64,000 nt of DNA from Imperialibacter sp. EC-SDR9. GTDB lineage: Bacteria; Bacteroidota; Bacteroidia; Cytophagales; Cyclobacteriaceae. Positions 35,486-45,089 of the stretch are shown here, piece by piece (the first letter of the stretch is position 1; each line of letters begins with the position of its first letter). The stretch covers positions 86,823 to 150,822 of the forward strand of contig NZ_LR701588.1 in assembly GCF_902498805.1 (NCBI RefSeq), written 5' to 3'. The notes under the pieces were generated by a model. That model was not told the DNA's origin, did not search any database, and worked only from the letters and a program-made list of their open reading frames with translations. The position numbers were made by a program, and so were the translations under genes.

Positions 35486-37228
35486 ATGAAGAATATGAAG
35501 CCAGTCAGCAACAGCCAAAGCCCAAATCTAATGGACTACGATGCCTTATATAGGACTTTCTCCTGGACGGGTGAGCGCAAGCACCTCAGTGGCCTGCCAG
35601 AAAATGGTGGGCTCAATATTGCATATGAGGCTGTCGACAGGCATGCAAAAGGAAAACTGAAAGACAATGTTGCTATCCGTTGGATAAGGAAGGATCGCTC
35701 AAGGCAGGACTTTACCTATCAGGAATTGTCCGAACTCTCCAACCGCTTCGCTAATGTACTTGCCTCGCTTGGAGTGAAGAAAGGCGAAACCGTGTTCAAC
35801 CTGACTGGCCGGATTCCCGAGCTTTACATAGCCGCCCTGGGATCCCTAAAGAAAGCGGCAGTGTTCTGCCCTCTCTTCTCGGTGTTTGGGCCGGAGCCGG
35901 TTTTCCAACGGATGTCAAAAGGTGAAGCAAAAGTGCTTGTGGCCACCCAGGAGTTGTTCACAAAAAAAGTGGAGCCACTACTCGACCGTTTGCCCAGCCT
36001 GAAACATGTGCTGATAACCGATGCGAAACAAGATATTGATGGCAAAGTACTTTCACTGCCTCTGCTGATGGAAAAAGCCTCCCCGGCTTTCAAAATCCCT
36101 TTAACGCAACCCGATGATCCTGCCTTGCTGCATTTTACCAGTGGCACCACTGGCATGCCCAAGGGAGCTTTGCATGTGCACAATGCCGTACTGACGCATT
36201 ATGCTACAGGCAAGCTTGTACTTGATTTTCACCCCGGCGATATTTATTGGTGCACGGCTGACCCCGGGTGGGTTACCGGCACCTCCTATGGTATTATTGC
36301 TCCGTTGGTGAATGGGGTAACCAATATTGTAGACGAGGAAGAATTTGATGCTTTGAGATGGTACAATATTCTTGAGGAGCAGAAAGTAAACGTGTGGTAT
36401 ACCGCCCCCACTGCCATCAGAAGACTGATGCGGATGAGCATAGTGCCCCGTGAACAATACAATCTTGAGCACCTTAGGCTGGTATTGAGTGTGGGTGAGC
36501 CACTTGACGCTGAAGCCGTGCGCTGGGGACAGAGCACCTTTGGCGTGCCTGTGCTCGACAACTGGTGGCAAACAGAAACAGGAGGCATCATGATTTCAAA
36601 CTACCTGACCTTCCCTGTCAAACCGGGTTCAATGGGCAAGCCTCTTCCCGGGATCGAAGCAGCCCTGGCAGAGGTGTCTGATGACGGTTTTAGCATCATT
36701 ACCGAACCAGGAAAAGATGGACACCTTGTGTTGAAAAGAGGTTGGCCTTCGATGTTTAAAACCTACCTGCATCAGGAAGAGCGCTATAACAAGTGTTTCC
36801 GAGGCGACTGGTACCTCACCGGGGACTTGGCCCGCCGGGACGCCGATGGCTATTTCTGGTTTGTTGGCAGGGCGGACGACATCATCAAAACCTCCGGACA
36901 TATGGTAGGACCTTTTGAGGTGGAAAGCGCCCTGATGGAGCACCCCGCTGTGGCCGAAGCGGCTGTCATCGGTAAGCCAGATCCACTTATTGGCGAACTC
37001 GTCAAAGCCTTTGTAGTGCTCAAAACAGGTAAGGAAGCAAATAATGAATTAAGGCTCGACATAACGGCCCATGCCCGGCGAAAGCTCGGTTCGGCAGTAG
37101 CTCCAAAAGAAATTGATTTTATCGAGGCGCTCCCAAAAACACGCAGTGGTAAAATACTGAGAAGATTGCTGAAAGCAAGGGAGTTAGGTTTGCCGGAAGG
37201 TGACACATCAACTTTAGAAGCAACCTGA
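35486..37228 (+). CDS. acsA: Acetyl-CoA synthetase (acetate-CoA ligase)
   Basis: The 580-residue protein has the AMP-binding enzyme signature HFTSGTTGMPKGALHVHNAV (about 212-231), ADPGWVTGTSYG, WWQTETGG and LTGDLARRDADGYFWFVGRADDIIKTSGHMVGPFEVE, and ends in LPKTRSGKILRRLL with the catalytic Lys of acyl-CoA synthetases. Length and motifs fit AcsA-type short enzymes. It activates acetate to acetyl-CoA. The stop overlaps the start of the E1-alpha gene by one base. In the same operon as PDH it would give a second entry to acetyl-CoA. Confidence 0.92.
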   Translation: MKNMKPVSNSQSPNLMDYDALYRTFSWTGERKHLSGLPENGGLNIAYEAVDRHAKGKLKDNVAIRWIRKDRSRQDFTYQELSELSNRFANVLASLGVKKGETVFNLTGRIPELYIAALGSLKKAAVFCPLFSVFGPEPVFQRMSKGEAKVLVATQELFTKKVEPLLDRLPSLKHVLITDAKQDIDGKVLSLPLLMEKASPAFKIPLTQPDDPALLHFTSGTTGMPKGALHVHNAVLTHYATGKLVLDFHPGDIYWCTADPGWVTGTSYGIIAPLVNGVTNIVDEEEFDALRWYNILEEQKVNVWYTAPTAIRRLMRMSIVPREQYNLEHLRLVLSVGEPLDAEAVRWGQSTFGVPVLDNWWQTETGGIMISNYLTFPVKPGSMGKPLPGIEAALAEVSDDGFSIITEPGKDGHLVLKRGWPSMFKTYLHQEERYNKCFRGDWYLTGDLARRDADGYFWFVGRADDIIKTSGHMVGPFEVESALMEHPAVAEAAVIGKPDPLIGELVKAFVVLKTGKEANNELRLDITAHARRKLGSAVAPKEIDFIEALPKTRSGKILRRLLKARELGLPEGDTSTLEAT

Positions 37229-38229
37229 TGAAGAAGCAACCCAACATAGAAGACACCCTGCCAGTCGACCGGAAGCTGAGTCATAAGCTACTCTACCAAA
37301 TGATGCTGATAAGAAGGTTTGAAGAGAAGGCTGCCGAAATGTATACAAAAGAAAAAATACGTGGCTTCCTGCATTTGTATATCGGACAAGAAGCCCTGGC
37401 TACCGGCATAATCAATTCACTATCTCCGGAAGACGGCATTCTTGCAACTTATCGTGAACATGGACATGCGCTTGTGCGAGGCATAGACGCAGGTGCCATC
37501 ATGGCTGAAATGTACGGCAAACAGGAAGGCTGTAGCCGGGGACGAGGTGGGTCGATGCACCTTTTTGATGCCAAAGCCAGATTTTATGGGGGCAACGCCA
37601 TAGTAGCGGGCCATCTTCCCATGGCCGTGGGCATGGCCCTTGCAGATAAAAAAATGGGGCGTAAACGGATTACCTGTTGCTTTTTTGGAGAAGGGGCAGC
37701 GGCCGAAGGAGAGTTTCATGAGGCGATGAACCTTGCCGCACTCTGGCGGGTGCCAGTCTTATTTGTTTGTGAAAACAACCTCTATGCCATGGGAACTTCT
37801 CTCGAGCATACTCATGCTGTTCACAACCTGGAGAAGAAAGCCATTGGGTATGGCATCAAGTCATGTATGGTCGATGGTATGAGGCTACTAAAGGTGCTCG
37901 ATGGAGCTCAACAGGCCATAGATACAATCCGGGAAAGTGGCGAACCTTTTTTTATGGTGTGCAACACCTACAGGTTCAGGGCCCACTCGATGTTCGATGC
38001 AGAACTCTACCGAGAAAAGGAAGAAGTGGAAGAATGGAAAAAACGAGATCCCATCTTGATTTTTAGGGAATATCTCAACGAAAACAAGCTCATTTCTGAA
38101 AAGGAGGTAACAAAACTTGAACAACGCATTGAAGCAGAGGTGCAAAAGGCCGTCGACTTTGCAGAAGCAGGCACCTGGGAACCGGTAGAATATCTTACTA
38201 AATACGTTTACAGTGAAAGCGCCAACTGA
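37228..38229 (+). CDS. pdhA: Pyruvate dehydrogenase E1 component, alpha subunit
   Basis: The 333-residue protein has the thiamine-diphosphate site GEGAAAEGEFHEAMNLAALWRVPVLFVCENN (about 153-183) and RGRGGSMHLFD with the E1-alpha regulatory loop. Its size is normal for an E1-alpha of the heterotetrameric type. It is translated from an ATG that overlaps the acsA stop. It works with the E1-beta (38649) and E2 (39637) products. Confidence 0.92.
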   Translation: MKKQPNIEDTLPVDRKLSHKLLYQMMLIRRFEEKAAEMYTKEKIRGFLHLYIGQEALATGIINSLSPEDGILATYREHGHALVRGIDAGAIMAEMYGKQEGCSRGRGGSMHLFDAKARFYGGNAIVAGHLPMAVGMALADKKMGRKRITCCFFGEGAAAEGEFHEAMNLAALWRVPVLFVCENNLYAMGTSLEHTHAVHNLEKKAIGYGIKSCMVDGMRLLKVLDGAQQAIDTIRESGEPFFMVCNTYRFRAHSMFDAELYREKEEVEEWKKRDPILIFREYLNENKLISEKEVTKLEQRIEAEVQKAVDFAEAGTWEPVEYLTKYVYSESAN

Positions 38230-38656
38230 CACAAAGCCCTTGTGGGTCTGTCCAAAATGTGGTCGCCGGTTTCAAAGGCAGCGACAGGCGCATTCGTGCA
38301 ATTTTTTTCCACTGGACAAGCATTTCGAAAGAAAGCCTGTTGCTGAACTATTGTACGACAAGTTTGAAACGGCTGTAAAACGGCAGGTTGGTTCCTTCAA
38401 AGTAGAGTCGCTGAAATGCTGTATCCACTTTGTAAGTAGCGTCACCTTTGCAGCCGTGTTTGCTTTAAGAGACCGCATAAGGGTGGATTTCGCCCTGAAC
38501 CGTGAAATAAAAAGTGAGCGCCTCCACAAAGAGGCAAAGCTCTCTGCCCACCGCTATCTGTATCTGGTAGAAATAAAAAGCGACAAAGACATTGACAAAG
38601 AGCTGCTTCAGTGGATACACGAAGCAGCCCAGCCATTGACGAGAAAAAATGAATGA
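38213..38656 (+). CDS. DUF5655-like protein with N-terminal zinc-finger-like motif
   Basis: The 147-residue protein starts with [19 protein letters not shown] (CxxC plus H/C, about 11-29) and then the DUF5655-type body ([37 protein letters not shown]). It sits between the two E1 subunit genes, overlapping both, which is unusual because these genes are normally contiguous. Its role is unknown. The overlap pattern shows it is co-translated with the complex. Confidence 0.75.
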   Translation: MKAPTDTKPLWVCPKCGRRFQRQRQAHSCNFFPLDKHFERKPVAELLYDKFETAVKRQVGSFKVESLKCCIHFVSSVTFAAVFALRDRIRVDFALNREIKSERLHKEAKLSAHRYLYLVEIKSDKDIDKELLQWIHEAAQPLTRKNE

Positions 38657-39644
38657 CAAACAAACCATAAAACTCACCTATCGGGAAGCCCTGAAACAAG
38701 GCATGCTTGATGCGTTGCGAAATGACGACAGGGTATTTCTAATGGGAGAAGACGTGGGCAGTTATGGAGGCGCCTTCGCCGTAAGCAAAGGGTTTCTGAA
38801 GGAGTTCGGCCCCGACCGCATCATGGACGTACCTTTGTCAGAGTCCGGCTTTACCGGCGCAGGCATTGGTGCCGCCCTCGGAGGAATGCGGCCCATTGTA
38901 GAGATCATGACGGTCAATTTCAGCTTGCTGGCGTTTGACCAGATCGCCAACAATGCGGCTACATTGCTTCATATGTCGGGCGGACAGCTCAGTGTGCCGG
39001 TAGTTATCCGCATGAGTTGTGGCACAGGCCGACAGCTGGCAGCTCAGCACTCTCACAGCTGGGAACCGTTATTCGCCCATATACCAGGCTTAAAGGTGAT
39101 TTCTGCGGGCACACACGAAGACGCCCGAATGATGCTTCAGCCGGCCATCGACGATCCTGACCCTGTTATTCTTTTTGAGTACACCGCCATGCTTAACATG
39201 GAAGGAGAAATACCTGCCGACATTCAATCTGTTGATATTAGCAAAGCCAGGGTGAGAAGAGAAGGAAGTGACATTTCAATCATCACTTATGGATCGGGAG
39301 TTTACAAAGCCCTTGGGGCTGCCGCCGAGCTGGCCGAGGCGGGCATTGCAGCGGAAGTAGTGGATCTTCGTGTACTCAGGCCGCTTGATACCGCAACCAT
39401 TGTTGCCTCTGTTTCCAAAACTCACCGTGCAATAATTGTGGAAGATGCCTGGCAGTCGGTCAGCATATCGTCAGAAGTAAGCGCCAGGATCATGGAGAAG
39501 TGCTTCTATGATCTGGATGCCCCAGTGGAGCGGCTGTGTGGAATTGAAGTACCCATGCCCTACCCCAAACACCTTGAGGAGGCGTCACTTCCTCAAAAAG
39601 ATCAGATTGTAGCACTTGTAAAAAAAATAGTGAACTATGGTTGA
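38649..39644 (+). CDS. pdhB: Pyruvate dehydrogenase E1 component, beta subunit
   Basis: The 331-residue protein contains the E1-beta landmarks: [26 protein letters not shown] (about 31-56), [18 protein letters not shown], and the C-terminal transketolase domain with [17 protein letters not shown]. It overlaps the DUF5655 gene by 8 nt and the E2 gene by 8 nt. It is the partner of pdhA. Confidence 0.92.
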   Translation: MNDKQTIKLTYREALKQGMLDALRNDDRVFLMGEDVGSYGGAFAVSKGFLKEFGPDRIMDVPLSESGFTGAGIGAALGGMRPIVEIMTVNFSLLAFDQIANNAATLLHMSGGQLSVPVVIRMSCGTGRQLAAQHSHSWEPLFAHIPGLKVISAGTHEDARMMLQPAIDDPDPVILFEYTAMLNMEGEIPADIQSVDISKARVRREGSDISIITYGSGVYKALGAAAELAEAGIAAEVVDLRVLRPLDTATIVASVSKTHRAIIVEDAWQSVSISSEVSARIMEKCFYDLDAPVERLCGIEVPMPYPKHLEEASLPQKDQIVALVKKIVNYG

Positions 39645-40878
39645 GTACCGCATGCCAAGCTTGGGGGCCGATATGGAGGCCGGGTTTCTTCGGGAATGGA
39701 GAGTGAAGCCTGGTGATCATATAAACAGAGGCGACATCATTGCTGAAGTTGAAACCCAAAAAGGTATTATCGAAATAGAGGTTTTCGATGAAGGCATTAT
39801 TGGAGAGCTTTTGCTTAAAATAGATGATAAAGTTCCTGTTGGCACTCTGATGACACACATACTGACCGAAAGTGAGGCAAAAACAGGAATGAAGGTAGGC
39901 GAGAAAGAGGAAGAAAAAGTACCGCCCAAAGAAGCTGAGATTGAAGAAAAGGAAGCCAAAGTGGCTGGGGAGGCAGCAACCCCGCCGCCGGCAATCCCTA
40001 CTCCGCCACCCATTCCGGTTCACCGTATCAGGGCCTCTCCCCTGGCCAAAAGAATAGCCGCAGAAAGAGGAATTGATATTTCACTGATAAAAGGAAGTGG
40101 GCCGGAAGGAGCGATTACACGGAAAGACGTTGAGGAGGCTGTGACTACGCAGCCACGTCCACTCTCTGAACAAGCTTCATATGATGCGGCACAACAGCCG
40201 ACGCCGGAGAAATCGACCACAGACACCATGCGGATGGCGATAGCAGCTGCTGTGAGCAGGTCGAACCGGGAAATCCCCCACTACTACCTCCAGACAAAAG
40301 TTGACATGAGCCTGGCTCTGGCCTGGCTTACCGACACCAACAAGCAACGATCCGTTAAAGACAGGCTTCTACCTGTGGTGCTTTATGTCAAGGCAACTGC
40401 ACGGGCGCTGGAGGAGGTGCCTGACATGAACGCATGGTGGGACAATGGGCTACAACGTAAAAAGGATATTCACATTGGGTTTGTGGTTTCTCTCCGCACT
40501 GGGGGTATTATAGCCCCTGCCATTCACGATGCCAATAAAAAATCGACAGACGAGCTGATGAAAGACCTGTCAGATCTTATTCCAAGAGCAAGGGCTATGA
40601 GACTAAGAAGTTCAGAGCTTGTCGACTCAACCATTACTGTTACCAGCCTTGGCGACAACACAGTAGAAACCATGTTCGGTGTCATTTACCCCCCTCAGGT
40701 GGCGCTTGTAGGTTTTGGGGGCATAAAAGAAGAGCCCTGGGCCGAAAACGGTATGGTGGGTGCAAAGCCCGTGCTAACCATCAGTCTCTCAGCCGATCAC
40801 AGGGCTACCGACGGAAGTACAGGCAGCAGGTTTCTTACTGAACTAAAAAAATACCTGAATCAACCAGAATTGTTATGA
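39637..40878 (+). CDS. pdhC: Dihydrolipoyllysine acetyltransferase (PDH E2)
   Basis: The 413-residue protein has a lipoyl domain (1-78; lipoylated Lys about 42 in [11 protein letters not shown]), a Pro/Ala/Glu-rich linker (about 88-128), an E1/E3-binding domain ([24 protein letters not shown], about 131-170) and a catalytic domain ending with SADHRATDG (HxxxDG, about 386-392). The active-site His and Asp are present. No E3 (dihydrolipoyl dehydrogenase) gene is in the window, so it must be supplied from elsewhere. Confidence 0.9.
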   Translation: MVEYRMPSLGADMEAGFLREWRVKPGDHINRGDIIAEVETQKGIIEIEVFDEGIIGELLLKIDDKVPVGTLMTHILTESEAKTGMKVGEKEEEKVPPKEAEIEEKEAKVAGEAATPPPAIPTPPPIPVHRIRASPLAKRIAAERGIDISLIKGSGPEGAITRKDVEEAVTTQPRPLSEQASYDAAQQPTPEKSTTDTMRMAIAAAVSRSNREIPHYYLQTKVDMSLALAWLTDTNKQRSVKDRLLPVVLYVKATARALEEVPDMNAWWDNGLQRKKDIHIGFVVSLRTGGIIAPAIHDANKKSTDELMKDLSDLIPRARAMRLRSSELVDSTITVTSLGDNTVETMFGVIYPPQVALVGFGGIKEEPWAENGMVGAKPVLTISLSADHRATDGSTGSRFLTELKKYLNQPELL

Positions 40879-41123
40879 ACGAAGAAGAGATCAAACAAAC
40901 CGTAATACGCCTTTTGAAGAACATAGCCCCAGATATGAACCCTGAAGAGCTTCAGCCGGATGACAGTATTCGTCAAACGCTGGGAATTGATTCCTTCGAT
41001 TCTCTACAGTTTGTGGTAGCCATGGATGAAGCTTTTGGCATAGATACGCCCGAAGAAGATTACGGGAAGATTCAAACAATGAAAAGCCTTCTTGAGTACA
41101 TCAAGTCTAGAATGAGGAAGTGA
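40875..41123 (+). CDS. Acyl carrier protein-like protein
   Basis: The 82-residue acidic protein has the phosphopantetheine attachment motif GIDSFDSLQF with Ser about 40, and a helix bundle layout like AcpP. It overlaps the E2 stop by an ATGA. An ACP in the last position of a PDH operon is uncommon. It may carry an acyl group made from the operon's acetyl-CoA, but its partner synthase is not in the window. Confidence 0.85.
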   Translation: MNEEEIKQTVIRLLKNIAPDMNPEELQPDDSIRQTLGIDSFDSLQFVVAMDEAFGIDTPEEDYGKIQTMKSLLEYIKSRMRK

Positions 41124-41416
41124 CAGAATTGCTGTAGGTCAATTTGGGCTGTCAAGAGGCAGAAGTCAGCAGTTGTTTTAAAAATAGCCATTTGACTTTT
41201 TAATTTAAAACGTCTGTAAACCCTGAGTGCCTTGGCCGGAGATATGTCGACAAGAAAATCTCAATTACTCCGACAAAGCCTGCCCGGAAAACTACAGCAA
41301 AGTGATTGATGGAATGAACTACGCACCCGGTCACACACTATTACAGGCACATACTCAAACTTCAATCTTACAATGAGCAAGCAGGCTGGCACCCGAGATG
41401 CCCCCGCGAAACAAAA
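41124..41416. other. Intergenic DNA without a gene
   Basis: About 290 bp between the ACP gene and the Lon-like operators. I see no ORF with a supported start and no clear hairpin. Confidence 0.3.
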
Positions 41417-41491
41417 TGACGAAGATCACAATGGCACATGCCACCTTATGATAGCAGTCATCAAATGCTATATACAGTGGGGGTAACTTGA
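41417..41491 (+). promoter_or_regulatory. Two operators and -7 box for the Lon-like protease
   Basis: TGACGAAGATCA (41417-41428) and TGATAGCAGTCA (41449-41460) are both exact but 32 bp apart, the only exact pair without 22-bp spacing. TAACTTGA begins at 41484, 23 nt after the proximal one. The centre is 61.5 nt before the ATG at 41516. Confidence 0.8.
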
Positions 41492-41515
41492 ATCTGCAAT
41501 CAAAGAAAGAATTTG

Positions 41516-43906
41516 ATGAAAACAGAGCTCCCTTTTGAAGCCGTCCGAAAAAAATGCAAGCCTTCCAGCATAAAAAAGCTTTTGGCCAAATCAACTGCTT
41601 CGGGGGATGTTATTATTGGTCAGGAACGTGCCGCAAAAGCCCTCAAATTCGGGTTGGGCATCAAAGCCAATGGGTTCAACATATTCGTGTCAGGCATTCA
41701 GGGCACAGGAAAGCTAACTACAGTTAAAAACTATATAGACGGGCCCGCAAAAAAAGAATCCCCACCCAATGACTGGTGCTATGTAAACAATTTTCAAGAC
41801 CCCTATCAGCCTACAAAACTGCCCCTGCCTTCCGGGAAAGCAGTTGAGTTCAAAACAGACATGAAAATACTGGTGCAGGATGTTCATCAAACGCTGGTAA
41901 AAGCCTTTGAAAAAGAAGACTTCATCAATCGAAAAGGTAAGATTATCGACGCATTTACTCTTCGCCAAAAGAACCTGTTCAAAGACATCAATGAACGTGC
42001 GGCAAAAGAATCAATATTGATCGAAGAGACCCCTGTAGATATCGTCACAGTGCCCCTGAAAAATGGGAAGCCAATGACAGACAATCAATTCAACAAGCTA
42101 AGCGAAGAAAAAAGAAGAGAAATCAGGAAAAAGCAAGACAGGTATATTGATGAAATAAAAAAGCTGATTCGTGAGGCAAGAAGATTTCAAAAGGAAACGA
42201 ATGAAGCCCTGGAGAAACTTGAAAAAGAAGCGGCCAGCTTTGCGATAGGCTCACTCATTGAAGAAATAGAAGAGAAGTATGAAGCGTTGCCCCAGGTAAT
42301 GCAACACCTAAAGAATATAAAAGAGGACATTCTTGCTAACCTGCCAGGTTTTATCGGCTATGAGAAACCTGATGAAGAAATAGCTTTAGAACCCTTTCTT
42401 AACAACAATTTCGTTAAAAAATACGAGGTCAATATCCTTGTGGACAATGGCACAACAGCCGGATCGCCTGTAGTAATTGAGCTCAACCCTACTTACAATA
42501 ACTTGTTTGGCCGGGTAGAGAAAGAATCTCAAATGGGCACATGGCTTACTGATTTAACCCTCATTCGGAAAGGATCGCTGCATCAGGCCAACGGAGGTTA
42601 CCTGATTATTCAGGTGGAAGACTTGTTCAAGAACCTTTTTTCGTGGGAAAGTCTAAAAAGGGCTTTGAAAAATAAAGAAATCGTCATTGAAGAAGCAGGC
42701 GATCAATGGGGGTTCATTACCACCAAAACCTTAAAGCCCGAACCTATCCCTTTAAACGTAAAAGTGGTGCTGCTGGGCGACCCACTATACTACCATTTGC
42801 TCTACACCAACGACAGCGACTTTAAGGAATTGTTTAAGGTGAAGGCCGATTTTGATGTTTTGATCCCACGTAACGACCAAAGCATGAGCGACTACATTGG
42901 TTTTTGCAACAGATTAAGTCAAAAGGAAGGACTGAGCTTTCTAAATGATGAAGCCCTGGCCAAAATGATAGAGCATGGGTCACGCCTGGCTGGAGACCAG
43001 AACAAACTGAGCACTGTTTTCAGCGAAGTATCGGACGTGATCAGAGAAGCCAACTACTATGCCTCGGTGGAAGGTTCAGCTAAGCATATTGGGGGGCCTC
43101 ATATTCAAAAGGCCATTGAAGAGAAAGTATACAGGTCGGCACTGGTGCGTGATCATATCAATGAAATGATTGCCAACAAGCAACTGCTTATAGACCATAA
43201 GGGAAAAAAGGTGGGACAGGTAAACGCCCTTTCGGTGATTCAGCTGGGAGATACTGAATTTGGTATTCCAAATAGGATCACCTGTAGCAGTAACCTGGGG
43301 AAAGATGGTGTAATGGCGATTGAAAAGGAAGCCGAACTCAGTGGACCCATTCATACCAAAGGCGTAATGATTCTTTCAGGCTACCTGGCCGAAAAATACT
43401 CACAAAACAAACCAGTGAGCCTGGATGCACGGATTGTGTTTGAGCAAATGTATGCTGAAATAGAGGGCGATAGTGCATCCAGCAGTGAGCTATATGCAAT
43501 CTTATCCAGCCTTTCAGGTGTTCCTATCAGGCAGGGCATTGCTGTAACAGGCTCCGTGAATCAAAAAGGCCAAATACAGGCCATTGGTGGCGTGAATGAA
43601 AAAATCGAAGGCTATTTTGAAGTATGCAAAATTCTGGGCTTTAATGAAGAACAAGGAGTGATTATTCCTGCCTCCAATGTACGCAACCTTATGCTGCGTG
43701 AAGAGGTACAGGAAGCCATCAGGAAGAACAAATTTAAAGTTTGGGCTGTAGACACTATCGACGAGGGAATGGAGATTCTTACCGGCCTCAAAGCAGAACC
43801 AATGGAAACCAAAGGTACATTGTCATATTTAGTGAATAAAAAACTGAATGACTATGCCAATAGAATGAAGGCCTTTTCCGACAATGGTGAACAAGTGACC
43901 AACTAA
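41516..43906 (+). CDS. Lon-like ATP-dependent protease (LonB/archaeal-type arrangement)
   Basis: The 796-residue protein starts at the ATG after a TTG. It has a P-loop GIQGTGKLT (about 60-68), AAA+ region, helical insertion (about 180-250), and a Lon S16 peptidase domain: GDSASSSELYAILS with catalytic Ser about 653, and GGVNEKIEGYF with Lys about 696. It lacks the long N-domain of classical Lon. Such proteins often act in stress protein turnover; the operators support that setting. Confidence 0.9.
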   Translation: MKTELPFEAVRKKCKPSSIKKLLAKSTASGDVIIGQERAAKALKFGLGIKANGFNIFVSGIQGTGKLTTVKNYIDGPAKKESPPNDWCYVNNFQDPYQPTKLPLPSGKAVEFKTDMKILVQDVHQTLVKAFEKEDFINRKGKIIDAFTLRQKNLFKDINERAAKESILIEETPVDIVTVPLKNGKPMTDNQFNKLSEEKRREIRKKQDRYIDEIKKLIREARRFQKETNEALEKLEKEAASFAIGSLIEEIEEKYEALPQVMQHLKNIKEDILANLPGFIGYEKPDEEIALEPFLNNNFVKKYEVNILVDNGTTAGSPVVIELNPTYNNLFGRVEKESQMGTWLTDLTLIRKGSLHQANGGYLIIQVEDLFKNLFSWESLKRALKNKEIVIEEAGDQWGFITTKTLKPEPIPLNVKVVLLGDPLYYHLLYTNDSDFKELFKVKADFDVLIPRNDQSMSDYIGFCNRLSQKEGLSFLNDEALAKMIEHGSRLAGDQNKLSTVFSEVSDVIREANYYASVEGSAKHIGGPHIQKAIEEKVYRSALVRDHINEMIANKQLLIDHKGKKVGQVNALSVIQLGDTEFGIPNRITCSSNLGKDGVMAIEKEAELSGPIHTKGVMILSGYLAEKYSQNKPVSLDARIVFEQMYAEIEGDSASSSELYAILSSLSGVPIRQGIAVTGSVNQKGQIQAIGGVNEKIEGYFEVCKILGFNEEQGVIIPASNVRNLMLREEVQEAIRKNKFKVWAVDTIDEGMEILTGLKAEPMETKGTLSYLVNKKLNDYANRMKAFSDNGEQVTN

Positions 43907-43925
43907 TCTTTTTCAATACTTTATG

Positions 43926-43974
43926 AAAACTGCTTAATACTCAGTGGGCCTATCGAATAGCCGGCAGTTTTTTT
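43926..43974 (+). terminator. Rho-independent terminator of the Lon-like gene
   Basis: AAAACTGC (43926-43933) pairs with GCAGTTTT (43964-43971), followed by a T-run to 43974. The loop contains a secondary GGCcTAT/ATAGCC hairpin. It is 19 nt downstream of the stop codon. Confidence 0.75.
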
Positions 43975-44022
43975 GAAAACACCTTCCACTTTAAAAATCC
44001 GGTTGAGTTAAAACAAATAAGA

Positions 44023-44048
44023 GAAGGCGGAATATTCACTCCGCCTTC
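44023..44048 (-). terminator. Strong hairpin and T-rich tail on the minus strand
   Basis: GAAGGCGGA (44023-44031) and TCCGCCTTC (44040-44048) form a 9-bp perfect stem. Read on the minus strand the hairpin is followed by CTCTTATTTGTTTT, so it can end a leftward transcript that starts near 44231. Confidence 0.6.
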
Positions 44049-44083
44049 CGGATCAGCATAGTTATAGCTCTTTTTTAAAGCCA

Positions 44084-44176
44084 TTATGCTATGCTGCCTG
44101 TATAACCCAACCTTATCCCTCTAAATGGCACTGCGCTTTTTGTCAATTCTTCAGGCATTAGTTTCATGCCTATCAT
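44084..44176 (-). CDS. 30-aa ORF in an orphan transcription unit; possibly a transposase-tail remnant
   Basis: The ATG at 44176 opens a 30-codon ORF ending at 44084, 36 nt before a strong minus-strand terminator and downstream of an exact operator with a -7 box. An open frame continues 18 codons upstream without an ATG. The peptide GRKKVIAMIGMKLM... resembles the C-terminal tail of IS110-type transposases, so this may be a relic rather than a working small gene. Both readings are inference. Confidence 0.35.
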   Translation of the reverse strand: MIGMKLMPEELTKSAVPFRGIRLGYTGSIA

Positions 44177-44235
44177 AGCAATTACTTTTTTGCGCCCTGG
44201 TCGTTTAGCCGGATAAGGCTTTGTTTATGTCGTAT

Positions 44236-44278
44236 TAAACTTAACCATAGCTACAACTATTCACTATGACCGCCGTCA
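44236..44278 (-). promoter_or_regulatory. Orphan operator and -7 box facing left
   Basis: TGACCGCCGTCA (44267-44278) is exact. TAAGTTTA (44243-44236, minus) begins 23 nt after it, a 7/8 match to TAnnTTTG. The neighbouring TGATGGCTGTGA (44307) and TGAAGAGCTTCA (44286) are further partial palindromes. No conventional gene lies downstream, only the small unit ending at 44023. Confidence 0.6.
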
Positions 44279-44334
44279 CCGGCACTGAAGAGCTTCATCA
44301 TTACCATGATGGCTGTGAATGATTTTCGTTATGC

Positions 44335-44361
44335 CAATCCGTCCATGCACCATACGGATTG
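44335..44361. terminator. Hairpin 3' of the DUF2267 gene
   Basis: CAATCCGT (44335-44342) and ACGGATTG (44354-44361) form an 8-bp perfect stem 8 nt past the DUF2267 stop. No T-run follows, so terminator function is inferred from position. Confidence 0.5.
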
Positions 44362-44369
44362 TCATAGCC

Positions 44370-44813
44370 TCACACTTGAACACCCTTTGCCAGTGCCTCA
44401 TTAATTTTTTTCGGCAATGTCCCCAGCGCATGGCTTATTTCCTCCTGGCTTATATACAATGCCATGGTCCTGATCACAGCCTTCACGGCCTCAAGTATTT
44501 CTTCCTGACAACCGAAATCTCTCCAGGCTGTGCTCCCTTCGGCTTCGGCTATCTCCACCAGAAAGTCGTCAACATTTTTTACTCTGGGGTAATCGTCCAA
44601 TTTCCAACCATCCACATATACCGCCTTCAAGGCCATAGGTAATTGAGCCAAGAGCTGCATTGACTCTTCGGTCGTAATATGCCTTCGCAGTACTCTGAAG
44701 GTACTTCTCAGTATACGGGCGGCATGCGCCCTGTCTTCCACACCAAGATTTGCCTCAAGCTGATGAATAAACTCATTGCCTCTCATTGCGTATTTTTCAA
44801 AATCGAGTACCAT
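44370..44813 (-). CDS. DUF2267 protein
   Basis: The 147-residue helical protein contains the duplicated DUF2267 unit: FIHQLEANLGVEDRAHAARILRSTFRVLRRHI (about 16-48) and DFGCQEEILEAVKAVIRTMALYISQEEISHALGTLPKKI (about 98-136), with AQLPMALKAVYVDGW between. The family is common beside Usp and BON genes and has no known function. A decayed copy is at 50500-50997. Confidence 0.85.
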   Translation of the reverse strand: MVLDFEKYAMRGNEFIHQLEANLGVEDRAHAARILRSTFRVLRRHITTEESMQLLAQLPMALKAVYVDGWKLDDYPRVKNVDDFLVEIAEAEGSTAWRDFGCQEEILEAVKAVIRTMALYISQEEISHALGTLPKKINEALAKGVQV

Positions 44814-44886
44814 CGTCTTTTTGTTTTATATAAAACATTCATTTTGAAGTGTTAAGCTTAGGTTCTGCCTCCACTTTCATTCAAAA

Positions 44887-44950
44887 TAAAGCTATCCATA
44901 CCTTCACAAATCACCAATGACTTCCATTGGAATTGTAGTGATTGTTATCA
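44887..44950 (-). promoter_or_regulatory. Operator pair and -7 box for DUF2267
   Basis: TGATTGTTATCA (44939-44950; half-sites extend to AGTGAT/ATCACT) is exact, and TGACTTCCATTG (44918-44929, two mismatches) lies 21 bp nearer the gene. TAGCTTTA (44894-44887, minus) is 23 nt past the latter. The leader would be about 70 nt. Confidence 0.6.
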
Positions 44951-44981
44951 CTCTAAAACCCTTTACGAAAATGATTTATGA

Positions 44982-45046
44982 AGACAACAATCCTTGCCTG
45001 GCGTGATGGTGGTCATAGACTAAAAAGGAGATTGGCAATAGATTCG
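44982..45046 (+). promoter_or_regulatory. Operator and -7 box for DUF2911
   Basis: TGATGGTGGTCA (45004-45015) is exact, with AGACAACAATCC (two mismatches) 22 bp upstream at 44982. TAGATTCG begins at 45039, 23 nt downstream. The centre is 80.5 nt before the ATG at 45090. Confidence 0.75.
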
Positions 45047-45089
45047 GGAAGACTAAAAATTGAATTAACGGAAGTAAATATTAATTATC

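Noticed and set aside
44319..44642. 107-aa plus-strand ORF over the DUF2267 gene
   Set aside because: It is antisense to a recognised gene and has no family features.
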